DNA from: Arthrobacter sp. | Lineage (GTDB): Bacteria; Actinomycetota; Actinomycetes; Actinomycetales; Micrococcaceae | Length of the DNA stretch: 64,000 nucleotides | Assembly (NCBI GenBank): GCA_023264815.1 | Contig: JAHFUZ010000006.1 | Span: 62,001-126,000, forward strand | Reading direction: 5' to 3' | Shown: one piece after another, positions 1 through 8,488 of the stretch | Position numbering within the stretch: the stretch's first letter is position 1 | Layout of the letters: each line of letters opens with the position of its first letter | Made by a program: the position numbers and the translations under genes | The notes under the pieces: model-generated | Seen by the model: the letters and a program-made list of their open reading frames with translations, nothing else | Database searches by the model: none | Told to the model about the DNA's origin: nothing

Positions 1-314
1 CGGCGTCCGAGGACCCGGTCCAGATCGAGTTTGACGTCGCCGAGCTGTTCGAACCGAGGGACTGGACCATGCTGTCGCACCGGGTGGTATTCCATGGGCG
101 CCGGGTATGCCACTCCCGGAAGCCGGCCTGCGGCGCGTGCCCGGTGGCCAACTGGTGCCCCAGCTACGGGCTCGGCGAGACCGACCCCGCCAAAGCGGCC
201 AAGCTGCTCAAATACGAGCTGGCGCCCGGGAACGAAGCCCTGCTGGAAAAACTGCTGACCGAAACACACCGGGCCGCCGAGATCCGGATGGAATCCCAGA
301 GGCGGCTCCCGTGA
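1..314 (+). CDS. nth: endonuclease III, C-terminal part
   Basis: The gene enters from outside the window, so only the last 104 codons or so are visible (frame starting at base 3). The peptide carries the four-cysteine cluster [18 protein letters not shown] with spacing C-x6-C-x2-C-x5-C, which is the [4Fe-4S] loop of the Nth/MutY family, preceded by the helix ending in [16 protein letters not shown]. The enzyme is a bifunctional DNA glycosylase/AP lyase that removes oxidised pyrimidines in base excision repair. A tail of about 35 residues follows the cluster. The stop overlaps the GTG of the Nudix gene by 4 bases, so the two are probably co-transcribed and translationally coupled. Confidence 0.93.
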   Translation, partial: ASEDPVQIEFDVAELFEPRDWTMLSHRVVFHGRRVCHSRKPACGACPVANWCPSYGLGETDPAKAAKLLKYELAPGNEALLEKLLTETHRAAEIRMESQRRLP

Positions 315-988
315 GCGCGCGCCAGGACCTGATTGACCTGGTGGAGCGGTCGGACAACGGTGACGTCACCGCGCCCAACACCGCATGGGCGGCTCTCACC
401 GTGGATGAGGCCATCGCCCGGAAGGCGGCCGTCCTGATGCTCTTCGGTGTGCTGGACGACGTTCCGGCCGCTTCCAGCATGCCCTTGGCCGCGGCCGACC
501 TTGATGTGCTGCTGCTCGAACGGGCCCACACGCTCGGCTCGCATCCAGGCCAGGTGGCCTTCCCGGGCGGGGGCATCGACCCTGACGAAACCCCGGTAGC
601 GGCGGCCCTCAGGGAAGCGGAAGAAGAAACGGGGCTCGACTCGGCAGGCGTGGAGGTCCTGGGCACCCTGCAGGAGCTTGGACTTGCCCGCAGCAACTTC
701 CTGGTGACTCCCGTGCTCGGGTGGTGGACCTCGCCGTCGCCCGTTCATGTAGTGGACTACGCCGAGTCCGCCCAGGTTTTCCGGGTTCCCGTCCGCGACC
801 TGCTGGACCCCGCCAACCGCGTCACGGCCACCATCAGGCGCGACGGGCACACCTTCACCAGCCCTGCCTTCGAAGTCTGCGGCGTGCTGGTGTGGGGTTT
901 CACCGGAATCATCCTCGATGGCCTTTTCGACCAGTTGGGCTGGGCGGTGCCGTGGGACCGGACGCGCTTGCACGAGGTGGCGTTCTAG
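311..988 (+). CDS. Nudix hydrolase, CoA-pyrophosphatase type
   Basis: This 225-residue protein has a complete Nudix box, G-x5-E-x7-REAEEETGL, beginning with [20 protein letters not shown] (near residues 86-108), preceded by [14 protein letters not shown], which resembles the extended signature of CoA pyrophosphatases (NUDT7/YeaB type). The family hydrolyses nucleoside-diphosphate-linked compounds; CoA or its derivatives is the likely substrate, but this is inferred from the motif. I chose the GTG at 311 because it overlaps the nth stop by 4 bases (GTGA) and because the upstream extension of the same frame lies inside nth and has no family resemblance. Its role next to nth is a common actinobacterial arrangement rather than evidence of a shared pathway. 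Confidence 0.85.
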   Translation: MSARQDLIDLVERSDNGDVTAPNTAWAALTVDEAIARKAAVLMLFGVLDDVPAASSMPLAAADLDVLLLERAHTLGSHPGQVAFPGGGIDPDETPVAAALREAEEETGLDSAGVEVLGTLQELGLARSNFLVTPVLGWWTSPSPVHVVDYAESAQVFRVPVRDLLDPANRVTATIRRDGHTFTSPAFEVCGVLVWGFTGIILDGLFDQLGWAVPWDRTRLHEVAF

Positions 989-1028
989 GCTCCGGCCGTG
1001 GCTCGGACCGGTGTCCGTGCCTTCCGGC

Positions 1029-1256
1029 CTAGCTTGTATGCGGCTTCTGGCGCAGGTCAACCACAACGCCGGTCGCCGCGTTTTCACGTAAGGCATTAAT
1101 ACCGTCCTTCAACGCACCGAGGTGCTTGAAGTCAGGCGAAACGGCCACAACATTGCCGTGTTTGTCTGTGAGACGGAGCCGATACGCTTCGTCGCCAACC
1201 CGATGTATTTCAAACCTGCCAGGCATGAACCGGACCTCCCCTTTGGTATGCGCCAT
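1029..1256 (-). CDS. YegP-like DUF1508 protein
   Basis: A 75-residue protein matching the DUF1508/YegP fold: a short beta strand FEIHRVGDEAYRLRLTDKHG, then a strand and helix VVAVSPDFKHLGALKDGINA followed by a polar tail. The family usually occurs as one or two copies of this module of about 50 residues; here there is one copy. No function is established for the family. It lies downstream of the polymerase gene on the same strand, separated by 94 bases that contain a GC-rich hairpin, so it may have its own transcript. ATG start. Confidence 0.75.
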   Translation of the reverse strand: MAHTKGEVRFMPGRFEIHRVGDEAYRLRLTDKHGNVVAVSPDFKHLGALKDGINALRENAATGVVVDLRQKPHTS

Positions 1257-1267
1257 TGCATTGGTAG

Positions 1268-1287
1268 CCGGGCGCGCAGGCGCCCGG
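1268..1287 (-). terminator. GC-rich hairpin between polymerase and DUF1508 genes
   Basis: A perfect inverted repeat CCGGGCGC-gcag-GCGCCCGG (8-bp stem, 4-base loop) lies after the polymerase stop and 11 bases before the DUF1508 start. There is no T-run, so it could be a transcript-processing or Rho-related structure rather than a canonical intrinsic terminator. Confidence 0.45.
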
Positions 1288-1350
1288 AATCCCTGACTGT
1301 AACGTGGCGCACGGGAGAGTGCGACCTACTGCCGGGTAGGTTACTTTGGG

Positions 1351-3063
1351 CTACTTTGCGTTGTCGTAGGAGTCCACGACAGCCACGCTGACGGGGAATT
1401 CCACGGGGATGGGGCCGAACAGGAGCTCCTTGGCCGCGGCGGCCGATTCTTCGATGGCGCGGATGCAGGCTGCCACTCCGGACTCGGGGGCGTGGACCAT
1501 CACCTCGTCGTGCAGGAAGAAGACCAGTTCCGCCTGGACGGAACCGTCGGCACGCATCGCGCGCAGCCGCCGTCGTAATTCCGCCAGCCAGCATGCCGCC
1601 CAGTCAGCGGCCGAACCCTGCACCACAAAGTTTCGGGTGAAGCGGCCGCGGGAGCGCGCGATCGCTTCCGCGCGGCGCTGTTCATCCGCGGTGGCTGACT
1701 GCTGGCTCCGGAACCACTGTTCCGACGGCGGCGGGCTGCTGCGGCCCAGCCTGGTGGTCACAGTGCCGCCGGCCTCGCCGTCCCGTGCGGCTTGTTCCAC
1801 AAAGCCAACGGCCCGCGGGTAGGTACGCGCGAGCTGCGGCATCAGGCGCCCCGATTCGCCCGTGGTGGCGCCGTAGATGGCACCCAGGAGGGCCACCTTT
1901 GCCTTGGCGCGGTCGCCGCCGAAGCCCTGCGCGGCGATGCCCGCGTACAGGTCCTTCCCGCGCGCAGCCTCGGCCATTTTGGAGTCCTGCGCGAGCGCCA
2001 CCAGGACGCGTGGTTCCAGCTGGGAGGCGTCGGCGACAACGAGTTTGTGGCCTGGATTGGCGTGTACGGCGCCGCGGATCTGGCGCGGGATCTGCAATGC
2101 GCCCCCGCCGCGGGAGGCCCAGCGCCCGGACACCACGCCGCCCACCACGTACTCGGGCTGGAACCGGCCGTTGGTCACCCACGCGTCCAGCCAGGACCAG
2201 CCGTTGGCGGTGTGGAGGCGGGACAGTTTCTTGTAGGCCAGGAGCGGTTCGATGGCGGGGTGGCTGGACTCCATGAGCTCCCACTGGCGGGTGCTTTTGA
2301 CCTCGATGCCGTTGCGGTGCAGCGCCCGCATGAGGTCCTGCGGAGAATCCGGGTTCAGCGCGGGGGAGTTAAGGAGCGAGCGGAGTTCGGTGTTCAGGGC
2401 CTCAAGTTTCGCCGGCCGGTGGCCGGACGGCGGGCGGGGCCCGAGATGGTCGGTGAGGATCTGCTCGTGCAGGTCCTCACGCCAGGGAACACCGGCGTGC
2501 TGCATCTCGGCCGCGATCATCGCACCGGCCGACTCCGCGGCCAGCAGCAGCTGCAGCCGCTTCCGCTTGTTCCCGTCCGGGGCTGCGTCGCCCAGCGCCC
2601 GCTGTTGCGCGGCATATTCAGAACGCAGGTCCGCCAGCGTGTGGCGCGGCGCCCGGTGCCGGAGGTCCTCAAACAGGGCCCCCTGATCGGCCGGCGGGGG
2701 CGGTGGCTGGAGGGAACGGGGCGGTTCCAGCGGATCGTCGAGGGTGGCCTTCTCGGCCTGCTGCGCGTATTCGGTATGGGCTGTGAACTGCGAGTAGGCC
2801 AGGATGGTGCCGCACAGGCTGAGGTCATAGCAGCGGTCCACTTCCACACCTGCCGCCAGGAGGGCCGGGTACCAGTCCTGGGTCCGGTGCCAGATCCAGC
2901 GCGGCGGTGCCTCGCGGGGCCGGGTTTCGAGGTGGCGTACGACGCCGGGCAGTTCGCTTGCGCTGATCAGCCGCGGTTCGGGGCGGTCAGGGTGGGGGTC
3001 GCCCGCCTGGGTGACCTGCTGGAGGGCTGCGCCTTGGGAGTGGGCGGCGAGCAGCAGGTACAT
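1351..3063 (-). CDS. short family-A DNA polymerase (PolA-like)
   Basis: The 570-residue protein ends with a family-A polymerase domain. Visible motifs are motif A (VVADASQLEPRVLVALAQD), the O-helix region (DRAKAKVALLGAIYG) and motif C (FFLHDEVMVHAPE), with NFVVQGSAADWAA between them. The N-terminal 150 residues are far shorter than the 5'-nuclease plus 3'-5' exonuclease of full PolA and I see no clear DxE exonuclease signature, although actinobacterial homologues of this length are often annotated as bifunctional exonuclease/polymerases. Motif A has Pro where canonical PolA has Leu (E-P-R rather than E-L-R). The start ATG at 3063 gives MYLLLAAHSQ; the longer open frame is unsupported. Likely role: an accessory repair polymerase. 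It is divergent from the tad cluster. Confidence 0.85.
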   Translation of the reverse strand: MYLLLAAHSQGAALQQVTQAGDPHPDRPEPRLISASELPGVVRHLETRPREAPPRWIWHRTQDWYPALLAAGVEVDRCYDLSLCGTILAYSQFTAHTEYAQQAEKATLDDPLEPPRSLQPPPPPADQGALFEDLRHRAPRHTLADLRSEYAAQQRALGDAAPDGNKRKRLQLLLAAESAGAMIAAEMQHAGVPWREDLHEQILTDHLGPRPPSGHRPAKLEALNTELRSLLNSPALNPDSPQDLMRALHRNGIEVKSTRQWELMESSHPAIEPLLAYKKLSRLHTANGWSWLDAWVTNGRFQPEYVVGGVVSGRWASRGGGALQIPRQIRGAVHANPGHKLVVADASQLEPRVLVALAQDSKMAEAARGKDLYAGIAAQGFGGDRAKAKVALLGAIYGATTGESGRLMPQLARTYPRAVGFVEQAARDGEAGGTVTTRLGRSSPPPSEQWFRSQQSATADEQRRAEAIARSRGRFTRNFVVQGSAADWAACWLAELRRRLRAMRADGSVQAELVFFLHDEVMVHAPESGVAACIRAIEESAAAAKELLFGPIPVEFPVSVAVVDSYDNAK

Positions 3064-3360
3064 GGGGTTAATTCTGCCCTGTGGCGGGGGCCCCGGTGGA
3101 CGGCGGTGGAGAACTGCAGCTGCAAGTTGGACGAACCGAGGCCTCGCTGGTCCGGACAGCCCGCAGGCGGGCCCGGCCCTGGGAAACGATCGCGCTCTGC
3201 CTTGGAGCCAGCGAGCAGGCCGTGCACCGCAAGTGCCGTGCACCGCAAGCACGGGAAGCAGTGGCCCGTTCCGTCGGATGACTGAATGACTCCTCGAGAG
3301 TTGTCCACATAGGGCAACAGGGTCCTTACCCCGTGCCTGGGTCCCGTGGAGAGTTGCTCC

Positions 3361-4563
3361 ATGAGCAGGCACCAGTTATCGCCCAACCCATCCGAGCAGC
3401 CTCCGTCCAGGCTGTCGCGTGCCCGGCCGTCCCCTCCCCAGGGAGCGGGGTCCGGCGGGCCTGTGCCAGGCTCCAGCCATGCAACAGGTGCATGGTTGCC
3501 GGACCCTGCCGCCGCCGAGGTGCTGCTGGTCACCGGCTACGACCTTCTCCGGGCCGAAGTGGAACCGATTGTGGCTGCAGCCGGAGGCCAGCTCCGCGTG
3601 GTGGCCGATGTCGCGGACGCAGCTGCGTACTGGGACTCCGCCGCCGCCGTGCTGGTGGGAAGCGATGTCCGCGAGTTGCCGCCCCGGCGCCGGGCACCTG
3701 CTGTCCTGGTGGGCCTGAACGGGGAAGGCGACAGTCTCTGGCACTTGGCTGCGGCCCTCGGGGCAGAGCGCGTGGCGGTTCTTCCGGACGCCGCGGCATG
3801 GCTTGCCGAGTATCTGAGCAGGTCGAGGTCACCCGAAGCGGGTGGCCTGGTGCTGGGAATCACCGGGGGCTGCGGCGGTGCCGGCGCCACCACTGCGGCC
3901 CTCTGGATCGCCCAGGCTGCGGCCGGGCTGGGAGCCCGTGTCCTGCTGGTTGACGGGGATCCGTGGGGTGGCGGCCTGGAACTGGCGCTCGCGGCCGAGG
4001 AAACGCCCGGACTGCGCTGGCCTGACCTCTCCGACGCCAGTGGCAGCATCGATCCCGGGCAACTGGCCGATTCCCTGCCGCTGGCGGGAGGATTTTCCTT
4101 CCTGTCCTGGCCAGGCAGCCGCGACCGGACACTTCCGGTGGACGCCGCAACCGCGGGCGGCGTCCTGGACGCTGCCCGGCGTGGCTACGAACTTGTGGTG
4201 GTGGACATCGGCCGCGGTGCCGGCCCGGTGCAAACATTTGCCTGGGACTGCGACCGGCTCCTCGTTGTCGTGCCGGCACAGCTGAAGGCCGCGGTGGCAA
4301 CAGCTCGGCTGCTGCAGGAGCTTCCGCCGGTTGAGGCGGCACTGCTGGTCCGGGGGAAGGCGGGCGCGGCGCTGGACGGGGGCCTGATTGCGGAGGCGGT
4401 GGGACTGCCCGTCCAGGGCCGGGTTCCGGAACTGCGCGGCGTCACCGCGGCGGGGGAGAACGGGCGGCTCCTGGACCTGGGCAGGCGGCGCAGTGTCCGG
4501 CACTTCGCCGCCTCGGTGCTTGACCTCCTGGACGGCGACATTCCGATCGGCGACCTGCCGTGA
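3361..4563 (+). CDS. ssd: Ssd/TadZ-like septum-site-determining or Tad localisation protein
   Basis: About 400 residues. A response-regulator-like N-terminal part (VLLVTGYDLLRAEVEPI) is followed by a MinD/ParA-type ATPase domain: deviant Walker A GITGGCGGAGATTAAL at about residue 165, VLLVDGDPWGGG (Walker A') and ELVVVDIGRGAG (Walker B). This is the layout of TadZ/CpaE and of the mycobacterial Ssd protein. It is the first gene of the tad cluster and overlaps tadA by 4 bases. TadZ proteins place the pilus machine at the pole or midcell; Ssd is reported to affect septation. The ATG at 3361 is preferred; a GTG five codons upstream (3346) is an alternative. About 300 bases separate it from the divergent polymerase gene, leaving room for its promoter. 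Confidence 0.85.
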   Translation: MSRHQLSPNPSEQPPSRLSRARPSPPQGAGSGGPVPGSSHATGAWLPDPAAAEVLLVTGYDLLRAEVEPIVAAAGGQLRVVADVADAAAYWDSAAAVLVGSDVRELPPRRRAPAVLVGLNGEGDSLWHLAAALGAERVAVLPDAAAWLAEYLSRSRSPEAGGLVLGITGGCGGAGATTAALWIAQAAAGLGARVLLVDGDPWGGGLELALAAEETPGLRWPDLSDASGSIDPGQLADSLPLAGGFSFLSWPGSRDRTLPVDAATAGGVLDAARRGYELVVVDIGRGAGPVQTFAWDCDRLLVVVPAQLKAAVATARLLQELPPVEAALLVRGKAGAALDGGLIAEAVGLPVQGRVPELRGVTAAGENGRLLDLGRRRSVRHFAASVLDLLDGDIPIGDLP

Positions 4564-5816
4564 GTGCCAGGCACCCTGTGCCGCCCACGCCGCCACCGGC
4601 CGGACAGTTCGCGGGCGCGCGTCGCCGCCAGGCTCGTGTGCTGGACCCGCGCGGAATTGACTCGGCCCTGCTGGAAACCGTCCGCGAGTCGGTCATGGCT
4701 GATGCCGGGCCGGTCACGGCATCCCGCGTCGCCGCCGCAGTCCAGGCCACCGGGCGGCTGTTGGGGACAGCAGGGTCGCTCGCCGCCGTCGAGCGGATCA
4801 GTGCGGAACTGAACGGCCTGGGACCCCTCCAGGAGCTGACCCGGGATGTCCACGTCACCGACATCTTCGTCAACGCCCCGGATTCGGTCTGGATCGATCG
4901 TGGCAGGGGGATCGAACCGGCGGGCGTGTCGTTTTCCGGTGAGGCACAGGTGCGGGCATTGGCCGCACGGTTGGTTGCGGCCGGTGGCAGGCGGCTCGAT
5001 GACGGGTCACCCTGCGTGGACGTCAGGCTTGAGGGCGGCTACCGCGTCCACGCCGTCCTGCCGCCCATCTCCACAGCGGGCACGTTGCTGAGTGTAAGGA
5101 TCCGCCGAGAGCAGGTCTTCTCCATGGACGAACTGTGCGCCGGCGGAATGTTCGGGAGCGTGGTGAAAGATGTCCTGGAACATATCGTTGAGCGTCGCCT
5201 GAGTTTCCTCATCAGCGGAGCCACGGGTTCTGGAAAGACCACGCTGCTCTCCACCCTCCTGGGGCTCTGTTCACCGGCCGAGCGGCTGGTCCTGATTGAA
5301 GATGCTTCCGAGCTAAACCCTGTCCATCCGCACATCGTTTCGCTCGAGTCCCGGCACGGAAACCTGGAGGGCGGCGGCGAGGTGGATCTGGGCGAACTCG
5401 TTCGGCAGGCGCTCCGGATGCGGCCGGACAGGCTGGTGGTCGGCGAATGCCGCGGTGCCGAAGTCCGTGAACTCCTGACGGCCATGAACACCGGGCACAC
5501 CGGCGGGGGAGGAACCATCCATGCGAACGCCGCGGCAGCCGTCCCAGCGCGGTTGACCGCGCTGGGCGCCCTCGCCGGTCTGGGCCAGGACGCCATCCGG
5601 CTGCAGGCAGCCAGTGCCTTGGACGTGGTAGTCCACGTGGAGCGGTCCCGCCACGGACGCCGTGTGGCTTGTATCGGCGTGGTCCAGGACGGTCCCGGCG
5701 GGCTGGCCGTGGTTCCGGCGCTCCAGGTCGCACGGGGCCGGCCTTCCACGGGTCCCGCCTGGGAGTCGCTGAGTGAGCGGTTGGGATTGTCCTTCGATGT
5801 GGTGGCCGCGGCGTGA
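4560..5816 (+). CDS. tadA: TadA/CpaF-type secretion ATPase
   Basis: The 418-residue protein is a PilT/VirB11-family hexameric ATPase. It has Walker A ISGATGSGKTTLLSTLLG near residue 218, an acidic Walker B/Asp-box region (LVLIEDASELNP) and the His-box (TGHTGGGGTIHANAA). A GTG start at 4560 overlaps the ssd stop, and the stop overlaps tadB, so the genes are translationally coupled. It would power assembly of a Tad pilus or pseudopilus from the cytoplasmic face, acting with TadB and TadC. The N-terminal 60 residues are proline- and alanine-rich and probably disordered. Confidence 0.93.
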   Translation: MSARHPVPPTPPPAGQFAGARRRQARVLDPRGIDSALLETVRESVMADAGPVTASRVAAAVQATGRLLGTAGSLAAVERISAELNGLGPLQELTRDVHVTDIFVNAPDSVWIDRGRGIEPAGVSFSGEAQVRALAARLVAAGGRRLDDGSPCVDVRLEGGYRVHAVLPPISTAGTLLSVRIRREQVFSMDELCAGGMFGSVVKDVLEHIVERRLSFLISGATGSGKTTLLSTLLGLCSPAERLVLIEDASELNPVHPHIVSLESRHGNLEGGGEVDLGELVRQALRMRPDRLVVGECRGAEVRELLTAMNTGHTGGGGTIHANAAAAVPARLTALGALAGLGQDAIRLQAASALDVVVHVERSRHGRRVACIGVVQDGPGGLAVVPALQVARGRPSTGPAWESLSERLGLSFDVVAAA

Positions 5817-6691
5817 CGGTGCTGCTGATGGGGATCCTTGCCATGGCCGCTGTTCTGCTGGTCAGGCCGCCCGGCGGTACGGCGGGCCGATTCCGGCGGG
5901 CTGTGGGACGCGCAGAGCCTGGCCGAGACGGCTCCGGCGGTCTGCTCCCGGGTGCTGTCCGGGTGTCCAGGTTCGGGCCCGGCTTCGGTCTCCGGCCTCC
6001 GTGGCGCCGCAGAGCACATGCCGCCCACGGGCCAGGCCAGCATTCCCTGACCCTGGTGGTGCAGCAACTGGCCGCTTTGCTCAAAGGCGGACGCACTCCG
6101 GCGCGGCTGTGGGACGAGCTCTGGATGGTCCATCAAGCCAGGGCGGACGTGGGTCTACACCCGCCTGATGTTGCCCGATGGCTGCATCCCTCCTCAGCCG
6201 GGGCAAGCCCGAACGGTCCGGGCCTCAGCACCGGGTCCCTCGTTATGCTTGGCGCAGTCCGGGCCGCCGCCTTCCGGGGCCTGCCGGTGTCCGAGGCCAT
6301 CAGAAAATGCGTCCCCGCGGCGTTCACCCGCACCGGCTGCAGGGAGCAGAGAATCTGGCTGGAACTTGCCGCGTGCCTCGACATAGCCGAAGCCAGCGGC
6401 TGTCCACTGGCTGAGGTCCTTGCCCGGTTTGCCGCCCAGCTCGAAGTGGAAGACGATGCCGACGCCGCCCGGCAGACAGCCCTGGCCGGCCCCAAAGCCA
6501 CCGTCAGCCTCCTGACGTGGCTTCCCGTGATGGGGCTGGGCCTCGGCATGGCCTTGGGTGTGGACCCGTTGGCCATCCTGTTCGGGACACCGCTGGGCGT
6601 GGCGGCGCTCGCGGCCGGTGTGGCCTTGACTGTCGCCGGGCGGATTTGGTCTGCCCGACTGGTTCACGGTGCGGCGGGGGCCGGGCCATGA
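5813..6691 (+). CDS. tadB: TadB-type pilus platform protein
   Basis: A 292-residue integral membrane protein with an N-terminal membrane segment (LLMGILAMAAVLLV), a cytoplasmic GspF-like region (LVVQQLAALLKGGRTPARLW and LAACLDIAEASGCPLAEVLA) and two C-terminal hydrophobic segments (ATVSLLTWLPVMGLGLGMAL and LGVAALAAGVALTVAG). It matches type II secretion F-domain proteins, which form the inner-membrane platform for the ATPase. GTG start inside the tadA stop; its own stop overlaps the tadC ATG. The stretch around residues 85-140 is loosely conserved and rich in Gly/Pro. Confidence 0.85.
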   Translation: MTVLLMGILAMAAVLLVRPPGGTAGRFRRAVGRAEPGRDGSGGLLPGAVRVSRFGPGFGLRPPWRRRAHAAHGPGQHSLTLVVQQLAALLKGGRTPARLWDELWMVHQARADVGLHPPDVARWLHPSSAGASPNGPGLSTGSLVMLGAVRAAAFRGLPVSEAIRKCVPAAFTRTGCREQRIWLELAACLDIAEASGCPLAEVLARFAAQLEVEDDADAARQTALAGPKATVSLLTWLPVMGLGLGMALGVDPLAILFGTPLGVAALAAGVALTVAGRIWSARLVHGAAGAGP

Positions 6692-7308
6692 CCGAAACCC
6701 TGGCGCCTGGGCTGGCGCTCGTGGTGGTCCTGGCTGCTGTGGCATGGCTGGCCTTTTCACCCCGGGACAGCGTACGCCGGCGTCTGCCGGGGCTGATCGG
6801 TGTGCCAGGAACCGGGCCCGGCCAAAGCGCGCCGGACACAGCGCGGGTCGATATCGACGCCCACCGCGTTGACGGGCTCCGGGACACCGCCATGATGCTG
6901 GAGCTGGTCGCCGCTATGCTGGACGCGGGGTCCGGGATCGGGCGTTCACTGGAACTCGTTGCAGCTTCCGCTTCCCGGGAATACAGCAGGGCCCTGCGCC
7001 CGGTGGTGGCCGCGCTCGCCATCGGGGCCGACTGGGAGACCGCCTGGCGAAGTTCCGAGGTGCGGCTTCCCGAGATCCTGGAGTTGCGCGACGCCCTCGG
7101 GTTTGCGGCAGTGACGGGTGCGCCGTCGTCGGCCATTCTTTATGCCCAGGCGGCCAGGCTGCGTCGGGAGCGGTTCCGCGCCGCCGAGAAACGGGCAGCA
7201 TCCCTGGGCGTGAAGCTGGTCATTCCGCTGGGCCTGTGCTCGCTGCCGGCCTTTATCTGCCTGGGTGTCGTCCCCGTTCTCCTGGCACTGGTGCCTGCCG
7301 GAACGTGA
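6688..7308 (+). CDS. tadC: TadC-type pilus platform protein
   Basis: About 206 residues with the same GspF-like architecture as TadB: an N-terminal membrane segment (LAPGLALVVVLAAVAWLAF), a cytoplasmic helical region (MMLELVAAMLDAGSGIGRSL; VAALAIGADWETAWRSSEV) and a C-terminal hydrophobic hairpin (VKLVIPLGLCSLPAFICLGV). The ATG at 6688 is chosen because it overlaps the tadB stop (ATGA) and gives a normal membrane anchor; the longer frame runs inside tadB. TadB and TadC are expected to form a heteromeric platform. The 239 bases that follow contain repeats and hairpins, so the pilin gene downstream may be expressed at a different level. Confidence 0.85.
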   Translation: MTETLAPGLALVVVLAAVAWLAFSPRDSVRRRLPGLIGVPGTGPGQSAPDTARVDIDAHRVDGLRDTAMMLELVAAMLDAGSGIGRSLELVAASASREYSRALRPVVAALAIGADWETAWRSSEVRLPEILELRDALGFAAVTGAPSSAILYAQAARLRRERFRAAEKRAASLGVKLVIPLGLCSLPAFICLGVVPVLLALVPAGT

Positions 7309-7547
7309 CATCGTTGGGGGCCCCGAACGCTGGCAGCCGAACGCTGGCGGTGAACGCTGCCGCTCGAACCGGGTCTCTCGAGCCCGGTGGGTTGGCTTCC
7401 TCCGCGGTCCGGTCCTGTCCTCCACAGCCGGGCGAAATGCCGGGTTTTCCACTTGGGACATGTCCGCCCTTACCCCCTTGGTCGAAGCCCGGGAGAGTCG
7501 AAATCAGCCGGCAACCCTGCCGGAGCACAGAAGGGAAATCTGAAACC
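7309..7547 (+). promoter_or_regulatory. intergenic region before pilin gene with direct repeats and hairpins
   Basis: This 239-base gap is the only sizeable one in an otherwise overlapping operon. It holds three direct copies of GAACGCTG starting at 7325, 7339 and 7352 (period 13-14), a hairpin ACCGGG-n9-CCCGGT near 7368-7388, and a second hairpin CCGGCA-accc-TGCCGG at 7508-7523, about 25 bases before the pilin ATG. No T-run follows either hairpin. The gap could carry a separate pilin promoter or an mRNA-stabilising structure that raises pilin yield over the machine subunits; this is inference. Confidence 0.45.
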
Positions 7548-7958
7548 ATGACCATCATTCAAAACAGCCTGTATCCTGTCCCAACGCAAGGGCCGGGCAC
7601 AGGAGTCGCCGGTACCGAAGAGTGGGACGCCAGGGACTGGGACGCAGCAGGAAGGGATGCCGAAGCATGGGACCCAACAGCATTTGCCGATGACGGATTG
7701 GGTCCGTGTACCTGCCAGCGGCAGGAGAACGCGGAACCCGCCGGCAACGTTGTGGAGTTCCATCCCCGGGCGGTCAAGGGGGCCAAGCCGGGCCGGCAGC
7801 GGCTCACTGCCTCGGAGGCCGGGATGGCGACGGCGGAATATGCCATTGCCACGTTGGCGGCTGTGGGTTTCGCCGGCCTTCTTGTCTTTATTCTCCGGAG
7901 CGATGAAGTCCGCGGCTTCCTGCTGACCCTCATCCGCACGGCGCTGGCTTTGCCATGA
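7548..7958 (+). CDS. DUF4244 Flp-type pilin with long N-terminal leader
   Basis: The 136-residue protein ends with a class-IVb pilin signature: SEAG before MATAEYAIATLAAVGFAGLL. Cleavage after Gly92 would place Glu at +5 and Tyr at +6, as in Flp pilins processed by TadV-type peptidases. The mature pilin would be only 44 residues. The 92-residue leader is unusually long and contains a WDA-rich tract (WDARDWDAAGRDAEAWD) and a CTC motif. The ATG at 7548 is the only ATG upstream of the pilin core; a GTG at 7752 could shorten the leader to about 24 residues, nearer the family norm, but I see no good ribosome-binding site there. Its stop overlaps the next gene by 4 bases. No prepilin peptidase gene is in the window. 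Confidence 0.75.
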   Translation: MTIIQNSLYPVPTQGPGTGVAGTEEWDARDWDAAGRDAEAWDPTAFADDGLGPCTCQRQENAEPAGNVVEFHPRAVKGAKPGRQRLTASEAGMATAEYAIATLAAVGFAGLLVFILRSDEVRGFLLTLIRTALALP

Positions 7959-8488
7959 GCCTGACGCCGGCGGCGGCGGCGCCTGACTCCGGACGGGAAC
8001 GCAGCGCAATGCCGGCTTACGCTTCGTTGCGTGGAGTCGGCCGCGGGCCCGTGAGCGCCCGCGGCGCCGTGACGGCTGAGTTTGCCGTGGCGCTTCCGGC
8101 GGTCCTGCTGCTGCTCGCGCTGCTCCTGTCCGGAGCCGCCGCCGGCGTCACCCAGCTCAGGCTCGAGGAAGCGGCTCGGGCTGGCGCCAGGGCGCTGGCC
8201 CGCGGTGAGGATCCGGCCGCGGTGGAAGGAATCGTGAGGACCCTGGCGGGGACAACGGCTACTGCGTCCGTTACAGATGATGGCGGGTGGCTGAGCGTCA
8301 CCGTTGCCGACAGGGTGGGCGGACCCCTGGGGGCTACGGTGCCCTGGACCCTGTCAGCGCGCGCAACTACGCGGAGCGAAACCCCTGCAGCGTCCGGCCC
8401 GGCAGTTGTGCCGCCGGTTGTGCGGCCAGCCATGCCGCCACACTTTGTCCCAATGGCACCGCCAAGTCAACCGGGTGTGCGCGCATGA
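7955..8488 (+). CDS. tadE: TadE-like pseudopilin
   Basis: A 177-residue protein with a pilin-like N-terminal segment, SARG before AVTAEFAVALPAVLLLLALL. Cleavage after Gly37 puts Glu at +5, the usual requirement for processed pseudopilins of the TadE/TadF family. The rest is a periplasm-facing region (LRLEEAARAGARALARGED) and a Pro/Ala-rich C-terminus. TadE proteins are minor pilins that prime or regulate Flp pilus assembly. The ATG overlaps the pilin gene stop and the stop overlaps the next gene, consistent with one operon. Confidence 0.83.
   Translation: MSLTPAAAAPDSGRERSAMPAYASLRGVGRGPVSARGAVTAEFAVALPAVLLLLALLLSGAAAGVTQLRLEEAARAGARALARGEDPAAVEGIVRTLAGTTATASVTDDGGWLSVTVADRVGGPLGATVPWTLSARATTRSETPAASGPAVVPPVVRPAMPPHFVPMAPPSQPGVRA

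Noticed and set aside
1792-3285. 497-residue plus-strand frame opposite the polymerase
   Set aside because: Antisense shadow of a gene with intact polymerase motifs A and C.
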